Assembly (NCBI GenBank): GCA_023701135.1
Contig: JAMPXP010000002.1
Coordinates: 227,936 to 291,935, forward strand
Source: Desulfobacula sp.
GTDB lineage: Bacteria > Desulfobacterota > Desulfobacteria > Desulfobacterales > Desulfobacteraceae
DNA length: 64,000 nucleotides
Direction of reading: 5' to 3'
The translations under genes and the position numbers were made by a program. Below the pieces are notes generated by a model that saw nothing but the letters and a program-made list of their open reading frames with translations, did not search any database and was not told the DNA's origin. This document shows, one piece after another, positions 1-12,149 of this stretch (position 1 is the stretch's first letter; every line of letters starts with the position of its first letter).

Positions 1-2752
1 GGGACCCCTGGGAAGGATCGGCCTTGATGCTTTCAATGGTGGTTTCCACCATGACGCCCACATTGGATATATCGTTCCAGCTCACGGGGATGCCCAGCCA
101 CCGGTCCGAAGATCCCCACCGGCCCGGACCCATGAGGACATAGGGTTTCCGGTCCCGGTTGAACAGGGCGTTGATGGTATTGATTTCCGCCGCAATCTGA
201 ACGGTTTTGGCGGGATCAAAGGTTTCCGGGTCCACATAGACCACATCCCGGATGTCCTTGTATTCCCCGTTTCCCAGGGACAGGGTCGAATAACAGAAGG
301 CGGTTTCAATGTCCTTTGGGCCGATGTCCACCCGGAAATTCTGCTGATACCGCCCCATGGGCCTGATCTGTAAAAGGGAAAACCCGGGCCTTTGCCCTTG
401 TTTTTGGGGCAGGGTCACGGCAAATTCGATTTCCACGGAAGACCCCATCCATCGTTTGCCGATTTGGGTCACCTCCGTCAGAAGCCCGGCCAGGGGAAAT
501 GAATTGTATTTCAGGATATTGGCAAAGGTCAGGACAGGGAATCCGTCAGGGGAAAAAGAATCCCTGATCCGGTTGTCCCCGGCGTGGTAGGTCGATGACA
601 GGAACCTCACCTCAGGGTGATCGGCCGCCTCGGAAAGATCCAGCCGGGAAAGGGTGGGGTCATCGGCCGGGCCCCGGATGAAGACGTCGTCGTCCGGGAA
701 TTCATCCAGTTTGAGGGCATAGAAAAAATTCTGGGAATTTTCAAGTACGTCTTTGACCGCGGAATACTGGGGCAGGAAGGTGGGATAGGGGGGACAGAAC
801 CTCAGGGTCTTGCCGCCTTCCATGACGATTTTCCCAAGGCCCAGGGCAATATAGGCGATGCCGTCTTCCGCCTTGAGATGGGCAATGGGATAGAAATTAT
901 AGGATTTGGCCACTCCGGATATGGACGGATAGAAATAATTCCCGTGGGCCTGGCCGGTCAATTGCTGGAGAATGACCGCCATTTCTTCATCTTCGGTCCG
1001 GTGCATGGTGGACCGGGCGTAAGACCGGGGAGCCTTGAGATAGGTGGAGGCATAGACCAGCTTGACGGCCATGATGAGCCGGTCCAGCCGTTTCTCAAGA
1101 CTGGAATGGGAATTGGGGAGCATATAGGTCCGGTAAAGGCCTGCAAAGGGCTGGTAATGGGCGTCTTCAAAAAGGGAAGAGGACCGGACGGCAATGGGAT
1201 ACCGGACGGCCTTGAGATAGATTTCAAGGTTTTTTTTCAGCCGGGCCGGGAATTTTGCCTGGACAAACTGCCGGACAATTTCCTGGTCCGGGATATCATC
1301 GGCAAAATCCAGGAGCTTTGAAAGGCGGTTCTGCTCGACAAAGGTTTTAAACCCCTCCGTTGAAATCACAAAGGTCTGGGGAATGGAGATGTCCACGTCC
1401 GGGAATTTTTCCTGCAAGGCAGGGTCCCGGCGGATCTGGGAGGCCATGAAGGCCAGCCCCCTTGCCTTGCCGCCCAGAGAGCCGTTCCCCGTCTTCATGA
1501 AATCCGCATCCCAATCAAAGGCCTCGGAGTCAAAATCAATGATCTGACCCTGCCTGGACCCCTTTCTCCGGGCCCGGATGCTTTCGATGAGAAAGGTCTT
1601 CAAATCCTTGGGGTCCGGGAAATCACTGATCTTATAAGGCTTCAGTTTCAGGGCGAAATCAATCTCGCTCCGGGCCATGAACCACCTTGAAAAATCATTG
1701 TTCATGGCATGGTAGACAATGGATTCATCAGGAATATCCGGTAAAACCCGCTCCATGGCCCGGAGATCGCCGGCCCGTTCTATTTCCTCCCCGTCGGGCA
1801 GCCGGAACACAAAGGGGCCGAATCCCAGGTCGGAGACAAAAAAATTCCTGATCTGGTCATTCAGGGTGCTGGAATTCTTATTGATGAACACCGCCGGAAT
1901 TTGGGCCGCCTTTTCCCGGTTTTCTTCTTCCGTGCTGAGCATGAGGACGGGCAGGTCCGGGATCTCCCCTTTGATCCGGGTCAGAAACGTATACCCGGCC
2001 AGCTCGTCTTCAACCCCGTCCTTTTTATACCGCACATCGGAAAACACGGACAGAAGATAGGGCCTGTGCCGTTCAAAAAGGGCCAGGGCCTCTTCGTAAG
2101 TGTGGGCCACCAGCACCTTGGGCCGGCCCCTCATCTTCAGGAGCCGGTGTTCCTCATTAATGGATTCGTCAATGACCGACTGGGTCTGCATGACGATTTC
2201 CTTATACAGGACCGGCAGAAAGGAGGAATAATGATAGGGGGAATCCTCCACCAGGATGATGACCCGGACATTGGCATTGGCCGTATCAAAGGCCACATTT
2301 TTTTCATCTTCAAAATTCTTGATGATGGCTAAAAGAAGATCGGCATTCCCGCCCCAGACATAGGTGCGGTCAATGGTGGCGGCGTGGTTGGCCCGGATAT
2401 ACCGGTCGATATCCGCGGTATTGTGAAGCAGCATGAAAAACGGCAGGTGGGCGTGCCGGGCCTTGACCTCGGCGCCGAAGGTATAGACATCCATCCCGTC
2501 CAGGCTGGGCATGGCCAGGAGGAGGTCGAATCTTTTGGTTTCCAGTTTGCTGAAGGCTTCGGCGGCCGAGGACACCCAGGTGAGCCGGGGCGGCTTTGAA
2601 AGGTTCAGCCCCTTGTATTCATTGATGATCCGGGTGGAAAGCCGGCCCTCCTCCTCCATGATAAAGGCGTCATAGGGGCAGGACACCAGAAGGATGTCCC
2701 CGACCTTGTTGGCCATGAGTTCATGGTATATTTTCAGACCGGACCCCATCAT
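1..2752 (-). CDS. PEP synthase/PPDK-like protein with N-terminal pseudo-receiver (partial)
   Basis: An open frame runs leftward from an ATG at 2752 and continues past the window edge, so the C-terminus is missing (at least 917 codons). I translated stretches by hand. Residues about 10-110 resemble a response-regulator receiver, but the usual phospho-acceptor Asp is Ala (FDLLLAMPSLDGMD). A second receiver-like segment follows with VEDSPYHYSSF. From about residue 420 comes the pyruvate phosphate dikinase/PEP synthase N-terminal ATP-binding domain, with GNGSLGGKARGLAFM and YPIAVRSSSLFEDAHYQPFA. Near the edge PYVLMGPGRWGSSDRWLGIP is typical of the receiver-PPDK family. The family name suggests phosphotransfer between ATP and pyruvate, but true PEP synthase activity is unproven because the phosphohistidine and PEP domains lie outside. 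The start overlaps the upstream transglycosylase stop (ATGA), so the three genes probably form one translationally coupled operon. Confidence 0.8.
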   Translation of the reverse strand, partial: MMGSGLKIYHELMANKVGDILLVSCPYDAFIMEEEGRLSTRIINEYKGLNLSKPPRLTWVSSAAEAFSKLETKRFDLLLAMPSLDGMDVYTFGAEVKARHAHLPFFMLLHNTADIDRYIRANHAATIDRTYVWGGNADLLLAIIKNFEDEKNVAFDTANANVRVIILVEDSPYHYSSFLPVLYKEIVMQTQSVIDESINEEHRLLKMRGRPKVLVAHTYEEALALFERHRPYLLSVFSDVRYKKDGVEDELAGYTFLTRIKGEIPDLPVLMLSTEEENREKAAQIPAVFINKNSSTLNDQIRNFFVSDLGFGPFVFRLPDGEEIERAGDLRAMERVLPDIPDESIVYHAMNNDFSRWFMARSEIDFALKLKPYKISDFPDPKDLKTFLIESIRARRKGSRQGQIIDFDSEAFDWDADFMKTGNGSLGGKARGLAFMASQIRRDPALQEKFPDVDISIPQTFVISTEGFKTFVEQNRLSKLLDFADDIPDQEIVRQFVQAKFPARLKKNLEIYLKAVRYPIAVRSSSLFEDAHYQPFAGLYRTYMLPNSHSSLEKRLDRLIMAVKLVYASTYLKAPRSYARSTMHRTEDEEMAVILQQLTGQAHGNYFYPSISGVAKSYNFYPIAHLKAEDGIAYIALGLGKIVMEGGKTLRFCPPYPTFLPQYSAVKDVLENSQNFFYALKLDEFPDDDVFIRGPADDPTLSRLDLSEAADHPEVRFLSSTYHAGDNRIRDSFSPDGFPVLTFANILKYNSFPLAGLLTEVTQIGKRWMGSSVEIEFAVTLPQKQGQRPGFSLLQIRPMGRYQQNFRVDIGPKDIETAFCYSTLSLGNGEYKDIRDVVYVDPETFDPAKTVQIAAEINTINALFNRDRKPYVLMGPGRWGSSDRWLGIPVSWNDISNVGVMVETTIESIKADPSQGS

Positions 2753-4659
2753 TCCCCGACAAGACAGACGCCGGCCTTGTCCCACTGCCCGTTTTTGACC
2801 CAGAGGTATTTTTCATGGAACAGGTCGTCGCTGGCATAGAATTTCTTTTTGGCCAGCCTGTCCAGGAATTTTGAAAATTCCCCGGGCCCTCCATTGTAGA
2901 GGGCATACAGGGTCCTGGCAACATTGTCTTTATTTTCCAGAGCAGGGTATTTCGCCTTTTCCGTTTTCTTAAGAATATAGTCCTGGAGATAATGGTCCAG
3001 GATCTCGCAGCCGGCCGCCATATTATAGCGGATATTCCATTTTAATTTTTCATGATCATACATGCCCCGCCACACCCGTTCGTTGATCTGCATGAGGCCC
3101 ACGGAGGTATTGTTATAGGACCTGAGATATTCGATCACGCCCTTGTTCCGCCTGAATTGTCTGAAACAGCTCTCCTGCCAGGCCACGGCATCCACAATGG
3201 GATAGAACAGATCCCGGAATTCCGGGGCCGGTGATTTTTTGATCACGGTCTGGTCGGCGGCGATTTTCAGTTCCTTTCTCACCCGTTCCACATACCCGTC
3301 AATATTCTCCGCATCCGGCAGCCATTTGGCCGGGTCTTCCCGGTCGGGCTTTTTCTTATCCGCAGCAAAGGCTTCGGCATGGGGGCTGAGGCCCATGAGG
3401 TTTAAAGCAGCGCTGATGATCCGGTTCAGAATCTTGTGGAGAAAATCCTGTTCCTTGCCCGGGTCTTCTTTTATATATTCCGGGGATTCGATCAATTCCG
3501 CGCCAAACCCCATGACCTTTCTCAGGTTTTTATCGATTTCAAAGGAATAATACAGATCCGCTCCCTCTCCCTGGCCGCCGGAGATGAGCCGGGCCAGCCT
3601 TAAAAGGCCGTTGCGGCTGATTTCGATATTCAGGGCAGGCCCGACGTCATCCAGGGCCTTTAAGGCGTCCAGGGATGAGAAAAAGGCAAGGGTTCCCATG
3701 GGAGAGGATTTTTTTTCCAGATGTTGCCTGAACAACCCGGACAGGTTGCCCCAGGCCTCCATAAACTGGGTCCTTACAAAATCCTCTTCTGTTTCCGGTT
3801 TGTCCAGTTCCGCCAGAAACCCGTACCGGGCGCCCAACAGGGTCTCCAGTACGATCTGTTTTTCATCGGGAGTCAGCCCTTCCCCGGACAGGGAGCCCAG
3901 GGCAAATACCAGAAAGGCATCCATGGTCTGCCAGGTATCGATGAATACGGCAAGCTCCTCTTCATTGAGGGGGGCTTCCTCCTGTTTTCTTTCCCGGTCA
4001 TAGACAGACGATACATCGGCATCAAAGGCAATCCGGACGGCCTTGGCCCCCACCTCCACCTTTCCCGGCCTCATGCTTTCCACCATGGCCACGGCCCTGT
4101 CCAGGCTGCTTTCAGGAAACATGACGGCCAGGAAGGATTTCATTTCATTGACACAGGGAATGAGATCAATCCGCAGGTCGTCCACCCGGGTATGGACCTT
4201 TTCCTTGACCAGACTCCACAGGGGTCCGGAAATGATGCCCGGCTCCCGCTTTTTGTTGAGAACCCGGGAATCCTCGGTTCTGAAGGATAACCGGAAGGTT
4301 TCAGGGTCTATCACCGGGGTCTGGAAAAACACCACATAACCCTCCCATTCCACGGGCAGGTAACAATCATTATTGGCTTCCAGCCCGGCCCTGATGCGGA
4401 CCTTGATTTCAAACCGCAGGCGGGAGTTTTCCTCCCGGAATTCCGGATCACTGATGACGATCTTTTTACATCCCAGGGGGTCTTTGACCAGTTCCACCTC
4501 TTTTTCATCGCCTTTGAAAAGCCGGGACCCCACCAGGGCATTCAAGAGGGGATAGTCAATGGTGATGGGCAGTTCAGCGGTTCGGGCCGACACAACGGCC
4601 GCGGGTATGATGATAAAAAGGGCAAAGCAAAGGGTCATCCATTTAAAAACGTATTTCAT
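2749..4659 (-). CDS. Secreted lytic transglycosylase (SLT domain)
   Basis: Predicted 636-residue exported protein that cleaves peptidoglycan glycan strands in the periplasm. The start chosen is the ATG at 4659: it overlaps the upstream stop as ATGA and places the signal peptide (MKYVFKWMTLCFALFIII, Ala-rich cleavage region) at the N-terminus; an ATG at 4677 would add six residues inside the upstream gene. Residues about 30-480 are not recognised. The last 150 residues are a goose-lysozyme-like SLT domain with the catalytic Glu in AVAWQESCFRQ, then SVGLMQINERVW and the late LYALYNGGPGEF motif. The long N-terminal region is unusual for simple Slt enzymes and may bind another envelope factor. 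It lies between a nitroreductase and a PPDK-like gene, joined by 4-nt overlaps; the functional link is not obvious. Confidence 0.85.
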   Translation of the reverse strand: MKYVFKWMTLCFALFIIIPAAVVSARTAELPITIDYPLLNALVGSRLFKGDEKEVELVKDPLGCKKIVISDPEFREENSRLRFEIKVRIRAGLEANNDCYLPVEWEGYVVFFQTPVIDPETFRLSFRTEDSRVLNKKREPGIISGPLWSLVKEKVHTRVDDLRIDLIPCVNEMKSFLAVMFPESSLDRAVAMVESMRPGKVEVGAKAVRIAFDADVSSVYDRERKQEEAPLNEEELAVFIDTWQTMDAFLVFALGSLSGEGLTPDEKQIVLETLLGARYGFLAELDKPETEEDFVRTQFMEAWGNLSGLFRQHLEKKSSPMGTLAFFSSLDALKALDDVGPALNIEISRNGLLRLARLISGGQGEGADLYYSFEIDKNLRKVMGFGAELIESPEYIKEDPGKEQDFLHKILNRIISAALNLMGLSPHAEAFAADKKKPDREDPAKWLPDAENIDGYVERVRKELKIAADQTVIKKSPAPEFRDLFYPIVDAVAWQESCFRQFRRNKGVIEYLRSYNNTSVGLMQINERVWRGMYDHEKLKWNIRYNMAAGCEILDHYLQDYILKKTEKAKYPALENKDNVARTLYALYNGGPGEFSKFLDRLAKKKFYASDDLFHEKYLWVKNGQWDKAGVCLVGE

Positions 4660-5531
4660 ATTTTTTCTTTCAACCATTCTATGTTTGGGGTGTTCCGCGA
4701 CGCCGTGCGGGTATGGCCGTAGGCCGGGTATCCCATGACCAGGGCGGCGTACGCCATCCGGTTGTCAGGGAGGCCCACGGCCTTTCTCAGGGTTTTGGAA
4801 TATTTGAGATACAGGGTCAGAAATCCGATATAACAGGTTCCAAGACCCAGGGAATAGGCAAAATTCATGATATTGGCCGCGGCCAGATTACAGTTTTCAC
4901 AGGAGAAATTTTTTCCCCCGGGGGCGTGGACCAGAATCAGGACCGGTGCCTTGTGCAGGATCAGATCCCGGCCCTTTCCGGTTTCTTCCAGATAATAGGG
5001 CATGGGGTCCAGGTACCGGGCCAGGACTTCGGAGCCGGGAAATCTCCGGACGAGTTTATAGACCAGGTTTCCCGGGAATTTTTGGGTAAACCGGAACACC
5101 TTCACGCTGAAGCCGAAGATGGTCTGTGAAATCTTTTCCAGAAGGTCCCTGTCCGTTATCACCGTATAGGCGACATTCTGGGAATTGGTGGCCGTGGGTG
5201 TATGGGCCGCAAGTCCGATCACCTTTTGAACCAGGTCTTCCGGCACCGGCCGGTCCTTATAGCGCCGGATGCTTCTTCTGCCCCGGACCACGGTTTCATA
5301 GGCCTCCGGGTTAATCAGGCCCTTGTCGATCCGCCGAACCTGGAGAGGGTCCAGGCCGTCGTGCCGGATGGCCCCGGCCGGGCAGACACTCAGGCAATGG
5401 CTGCACAGGGTGCAGGCCTCGGGAAATACCGCCATAGGCAGGCCCTTTTCTTCCCGCCACACGGCGGCGGCGCAGTCTTTGACACAGAGCAGGCAACGGG
5501 TGCAGTCTTCCTGGATGATGTGAATGTTCAT
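4656..5531 (-). CDS. Ferredoxin-nitroreductase fusion protein
   Basis: A 291-residue FMN-dependent nitroreductase with an N-terminal 2[4Fe-4S] ferredoxin domain. Two cysteine clusters are visible: CTRCLLCVKDC (about residues 10-20) and CTLCSHCLSVCP (about 41-52). The nitroreductase fold begins near residue 85 with RRSIRRYKDRPVPED, the FMN phosphate-binding Arg-rich start of the family, and TPTATNSQNVAYTVIT follows. Family members pass electrons from reduced ferredoxin to flavin and then to nitro- or enone-type substrates; the real substrate is unknown. The fusion is common in anaerobes such as clostridia and sulfate reducers. It is the first gene of the leftward trio, and its TGA overlaps the next gene's ATG. 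The 107-bp gap upstream, shared with the divergent ABM-domain gene, must hold the promoters. Confidence 0.9.
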   Translation of the reverse strand: MNIHIIQEDCTRCLLCVKDCAAAVWREEKGLPMAVFPEACTLCSHCLSVCPAGAIRHDGLDPLQVRRIDKGLINPEAYETVVRGRRSIRRYKDRPVPEDLVQKVIGLAAHTPTATNSQNVAYTVITDRDLLEKISQTIFGFSVKVFRFTQKFPGNLVYKLVRRFPGSEVLARYLDPMPYYLEETGKGRDLILHKAPVLILVHAPGGKNFSCENCNLAAANIMNFAYSLGLGTCYIGFLTLYLKYSKTLRKAVGLPDNRMAYAALVMGYPAYGHTRTASRNTPNIEWLKEKI

Positions 5532-5641
5532 AGGGCCTTGGTTCTTTTTCCGCTTCTCTTTTAAAAAATTAAAAGCTATTCTTTACCAGAATACCCCAAA
5601 AAATACAACCATGGGAAAAAACAGGCAAAAAGGAGGGCGTG

Positions 5642-5986
5642 ATGATTGTCAAGGTCATGATTAAAAGGGAGGTCACCCAGGGCAAGGAAAAAGAATTTTT
5701 TTCACAACTCAAAACCCTTCGCTTCCATGCCATGGATCAAAAGGGCTATATTTCCGGCGAAACTCTGATTCATACGGAAAATACCAACCGGGTCATGGTC
5801 ATCGGCACCTGGGAAACCATTGAAGACTGGAACGCCTGGAAAGAGAACGAAAAACGGATCAGACTGGATGCAGAGATCAATTCCCTCCTGGATCAACCGG
5901 CGGTCTATGAATCCTATGTGTTCAGCAAATACAGGGCCGCCGCCGAACAGGGCTTTCCGCCCCCGCTCCAGAAAATGGACCTGTGA
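5642..5986 (+). CDS. Antibiotic biosynthesis monooxygenase (ABM) domain protein
   Basis: A 114-residue single-domain protein of the dimeric alpha/beta-barrel ABM superfamily. The N-terminal strand (IVKVMIKREVTQGKEKEFF), the central GYISGETLIHTENTNRV segment and a trailing TWETIEDWNAW helix fit ABM/heme-degrading-type folds. A strong AGGAGG lies at 5631-5636. The ATG at 5642 is 5 nt away, so it is preferred over the adjacent GTG at 5639. Many small ABM proteins in anaerobes have no assigned reaction, and no catalytic claim is made here. The downstream methyltransferase begins 15 bp after the stop and may be co-transcribed. Confidence 0.8.
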   Translation: MIVKVMIKREVTQGKEKEFFSQLKTLRFHAMDQKGYISGETLIHTENTNRVMVIGTWETIEDWNAWKENEKRIRLDAEINSLLDQPAVYESYVFSKYRAAAEQGFPPPLQKMDL

Positions 5987-6001
5987 TCCTGACTGCCGGC
6001 C

Positions 6002-6664
6002 ATGAAACCTTCCTCGAAAAACAGGCTGACCCCCCAACAGCAGGTCCTTTTTCCCGGCCCAGGCCTGTTTGACGCCATTGCCCGGGCCGTCTGCCGGGCC
6101 GGGGTCCTCCCCAGAAAAGAGTTGCACGAAGCCTGGGAAACGGCCCGGCGGGTCCGGCGGCGCTTCCGGGGAGGGCGGGTCCTGGACCTTGCCTGCGGCC
6201 ACGGCCTTCTGGCCCATATCATGCTTATCCTGGACCAGACCTCGGAAACGGCCCTGGCCGTGGACAAAGCCATTCCTGAAAATGCCCGGAAACTGTCCCG
6301 GGCCTTGGTGGAATCCTGGCCTCAACTGGAAAACAGGATCATTTTTCAAGAGGCGTCCATAGAAGACATCACGGTATTGCCCGGGGACCTTGTGGTGTCT
6401 GTCCATGCCTGCGGCCCCTTAACGGACCTGGTCCTGGACAAGGCCGTTGAACGGTATGCCCGGGTGGCGGTCCTGCCCTGCTGCCATGACGCAAAACGCT
6501 GCGCCCCGGAGGGCCTGGAAGGCTGGATGGCCCCGGATCTGGCCATTGATGCGGCCCGGGCCCTGAGGCTCAAATCCCTGGGCTACAAAATCCTGACCCA
6601 GACCATTCCCGGCGCCATTACGCCCAAGAACCGGCTGCTCATGGGGGAATATCCGGCTCCCTAA
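6002..6664 (+). CDS. Class I SAM-dependent methyltransferase
   Basis: A 220-residue protein with a Rossmann methyltransferase core: motif I is VLDLACGHGLLAHIM (about residues 60-74), the acidic end of strand 2 is ALAVDKAIPEN, and DLVVSVHACGPLTD corresponds to the post-motif acidic/HACG segment of METTL25-like and related methylases. A cysteine pair and histidine follow (VLPCCHDAKRC), as in that group. The substrate is not predictable. No clear Shine-Dalgarno precedes the ATG at 6002; translation may depend on the ABM gene 15 bp upstream. The 3' end overlaps the convergent flavin reductase gene by 4 bp. Confidence 0.8.
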   Translation: MKPSSKNRLTPQQQVLFPGPGLFDAIARAVCRAGVLPRKELHEAWETARRVRRRFRGGRVLDLACGHGLLAHIMLILDQTSETALAVDKAIPENARKLSRALVESWPQLENRIIFQEASIEDITVLPGDLVVSVHACGPLTDLVLDKAVERYARVAVLPCCHDAKRCAPEGLEGWMAPDLAIDAARALRLKSLGYKILTQTIPGAITPKNRLLMGEYPAP

Positions 6665-7266
6665 TGTGTTTCGCTTTCAATGACCGAGCGCACGGCGCAA
6701 TACCGGTTCCCGCTGAGGCGGCCCAGGATGTCCAGACCCTGCCAGTCCACCTCCCTGCCGGCCTTTAACAGATCATCCCTCACATGAACCAGCCGGACCC
6801 GGCCCAGGGTCAGATTCCCGGCATGGGGTCCTTCACTCACGGTCACGATGCGCTCCAGGGTGCATTCAAAGGCAACCCTGGCTTCCCGGACCCGGCGGGG
6901 CCGGATGATTTTCGAAGGTTCCCAGTGAATCCCGGTAATAGAAAGGTCATCGGTCCCATAGGGAATGGGCCTTGCGCTGTATTCCATTGGGGCCAGTAGA
7001 TCCACGGACACCAGGTTCACCACAAACTCCGGCACCTCCCGGATATTTTTGGCCGTGTCCTTCAAGGTCCCGTCAGCCCGGTTCACCACGGAAAAGGCCA
7101 GAACCGGCGGGGACCAGGACACGCCCGTAAAAAAGCTGAAGGGCGCCAGATTGGTTTGACCCTCTTTATTTATGGTGGACACCCAGGCAATGGGCCGGGG
7201 AATGAGGGCGCTGGTCAGAAGGTCATGGGCCTGCCTCGGCTCCAGCTCCATCAGGTTGATTTCCAT
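6661..7266 (-). CDS. Flavin reductase-like / flavoredoxin-family protein
   Basis: A 201-residue flavin-binding split-barrel protein (flavin_reduct family). ALIPRPIAWVSTINKEG followed by LAPFSFFTGVSWSPP is the FMN-binding signature of the DIM6/NTAB and flavoredoxin group. Such proteins bind FMN and act as flavin reductases or small electron carriers in sulfate reducers. The frame is open farther upstream, but the start at 7266 has a good ribosome site (GAGGAG, about 8 nt away) and clears the upstream SnoaL-like gene, which stops at 7280. It probably forms an operon with the SnoaL-like and C_GCAxxG_C_C genes. Confidence 0.85.
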   Translation of the reverse strand: MEINLMELEPRQAHDLLTSALIPRPIAWVSTINKEGQTNLAPFSFFTGVSWSPPVLAFSVVNRADGTLKDTAKNIREVPEFVVNLVSVDLLAPMEYSARPIPYGTDDLSITGIHWEPSKIIRPRRVREARVAFECTLERIVTVSEGPHAGNLTLGRVRLVHVRDDLLKAGREVDWQGLDILGRLSGNRYCAVRSVIESETH

Positions 7267-7279
7267 GCGTTGCTTCTCC

Positions 7280-7681
7280 TCAGGATTTTCTGTACCGGCT
7301 GATCTCCGGAAGCAATTCGCTCCGGTCAAAATAGACTTCATTGCGCCGGATTTTTCCCTGCCCGTCAAACTGCAAAAAGCAGACGCCGATACATTCAATG
7401 GTTTTATCCCCCACCGGTATCTTTGCCGACCATTTGTTCAAAAACCCGCCTTCCATGGGAATGGGCTCAATCTGGGTCCAGACCCAGTCCGGGTTCCGGG
7501 AAAGCAGTTTTTTAAAATACCGGATGAGGTTCTGCTTTCCCTTCACGCCGTCCGGTATGGACGGATCAAGGTAAAAACAATTCTCGGAATAATACCCGGC
7601 CAGTTTTTCAGGATCATTCCCTGTCCAGGCCGGCAGCCACTTGGCTGCAAATTCCCTTGCCTCGTCCTTATTCATCATCAT
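7280..7681 (-). CDS. SnoaL-like (NTF2-fold) protein
   Basis: About 133 residues forming a cone-shaped NTF2-like fold, as seen from the N-terminal helix (EAREFAAKWLPAWTGND), then LAGYYSENCFYLDPSIPDG, the central loop GKQNLIRYFKKLLSRNPDW, and paired strands to the end. SnoaL-like proteins include isomerases, hydrolases and simple ligand binders; no catalytic residues can be assigned here. The start is ambiguous, with three consecutive ATG codons at 7681, 7678 and 7675; the first is used. It lies 13 bp upstream of the flavin reductase, between two redox-type genes. Confidence 0.75.
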   Translation of the reverse strand: MMMNKDEAREFAAKWLPAWTGNDPEKLAGYYSENCFYLDPSIPDGVKGKQNLIRYFKKLLSRNPDWVWTQIEPIPMEGGFLNKWSAKIPVGDKTIECIGVCFLQFDGQGKIRRNEVYFDRSELLPEISRYRKS

Positions 7682-7713
7682 TGTTGGCACATCCCTTCTC
7701 CGCAAAGGCCCGA

Positions 7714-8160
7714 TTATGGCTGTTGTTTTGTTTCAATCATGCGGATGGTGAGTTCAGCCGCTTTGCCCGTAAACTCCCGGCACCGGCTGATAAGGTTTTC
7801 AGCGCCGAAAATCCGCTGCCCTTCCTGGGTCCCCAGATCACAGCCCAATAATTCCGCGCAATTGGTGGAACCGAAGGTTTCCCGGAACTGCTCCACCAGC
7901 GCCTGAACCGCAGCGTAATTGTTTTCAACCGACTGGGCGGCGCTGCTGCGGCCAAACGCCAGATTCAACCCCAAAATCCCACCTGTCAAAGCACCGCACG
8001 GGCCGCAGGTGCGGGCCATGCCGCTGCAAAAGCCGGTGGCGATGCCCGGTATGAGCGCAGATTCAATACCAAGGGCCTCTGCAACCGTGGCAAGCACACT
8101 TTCAGCGCAGTACAGGCCCTCATCAAATTTCTTTATGGCAGCTTCCTGATTCTTGTTCAT
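7714..8160 (-). CDS. C_GCAxxG_C_C family redox protein
   Basis: A 148-residue cysteine-rich protein of the C_GCAxxG_C_C family, common in anaerobes and often near oxidoreductases. The spaced cysteines are visible: an N-terminal CAESVL, then GFCSGMARTCGPCGALTGG, then NCAELLGCDLG and ISRCREF. The Gly-rich CGALTGG core matches the family signature. The function is thought to be redox-linked and possibly metal- or Fe-S-related, but no reaction is established. It precedes the SnoaL-like and flavin-reductase genes by a 32-bp gap and probably heads that operon. Confidence 0.85.
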   Translation of the reverse strand: MNKNQEAAIKKFDEGLYCAESVLATVAEALGIESALIPGIATGFCSGMARTCGPCGALTGGILGLNLAFGRSSAAQSVENNYAAVQALVEQFRETFGSTNCAELLGCDLGTQEGQRIFGAENLISRCREFTGKAAELTIRMIETKQQP

Positions 8161-8252
8161 TTTGTGTTTCCTTTAAGTCTATAATCTTTATTTTCAAAGG
8201 GTACGCCGGCTTTTTGCGCTCCGCCGGAAAAAGTTTCCGGGCGGGCCTGGCC

Positions 8253-8753
8253 CTATTCATCTTCACAAATCCCGGATAAATCATTCCATTCAATTTTCCG
8301 GCTGAGAACATCATATCCGAAGACATTCTTTATGGACTGCTCCTTCCCGAAGCCTCCCAACCGCTCATAAAAGCGTATGGCGTTTTCATTGCCCGCAAAA
8401 ACCCAAAGAAAGGCTGCCTTGTGCCCCTTCCGGACGAGTTCTGTTGCCAGCGCCTTCATCAGGGAAGATCCGATTTTTTTAGACCTCCAGGAAGGCCTTA
8501 CATGCAAATTGTCAATGAATGGATCGGGGCGGCACCAAACAGCCGCAAACCCCACCAGTGAATTGTCCTCGGCCACCAATACAATATCACCCTCTTGTAT
8601 TTGGATTTCATTCCAATGCCGTTTGAACTCTCCGTCAATCTGCCCGGCTAAAAATTCTGCAGGCAGGATATCCGGGTACGAATCCTTCCAGCTTTCAATA
8701 TGAATGGCCGCAATGTCCTGAAGGTCTGATTGTGTTGCCTGCCGTATATTCAC
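8253..8753 (-). CDS. GNAT-family N-acetyltransferase
   Basis: A 166-residue acetyl-CoA-dependent acyltransferase. The N-terminus IRQATQSDLQDIAAIH is typical of RimI/PhnO-like GNATs. The CoA pyrophosphate loop is RPSWRSKKIGSSLMKAL (a Q/RxxGxG/A variant), followed by FAGNENAIRFYERLG, the classic late motif. The acceptor is unknown. It stands alone between the redox operon and the restriction locus; the 153 bp between it and hsdR contain no gene. Confidence 0.85.
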   Translation of the reverse strand: MNIRQATQSDLQDIAAIHIESWKDSYPDILPAEFLAGQIDGEFKRHWNEIQIQEGDIVLVAEDNSLVGFAAVWCRPDPFIDNLHVRPSWRSKKIGSSLMKALATELVRKGHKAAFLWVFAGNENAIRFYERLGGFGKEQSIKNVFGYDVLSRKIEWNDLSGICEDE

Positions 8754-8906
8754 AGTCTACCCTTGCTCCGCAATATTTAAAATTTTTCCGGCTAATGTCA
8801 TCTTCAGCAACCACGAATTCTTGCGGTCCGCTGTAAGAAGACGCCATCCCTATCTTTCAGTTGTTGTTAAAAAAATTGCTTCTGGAATGGCATGCGGCAA
8901 AAAGGA

Positions 8907-12145
<3,239 letters not shown>

Positions 12146-12149
<4 letters not shown>

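Noticed and set aside
617..1321. Open frame of 234 codons on the plus strand
   Set aside because: It is antisense to the PPDK-like gene, is low in complexity (Gly/Pro/Phe-rich) and matches no family; it mirrors the codon bias of the true gene.
5702..6406. Open frame of 234 codons on the minus strand
   Set aside because: Covers the ABM and methyltransferase genes in antisense; both plus-strand genes have recognisable families.
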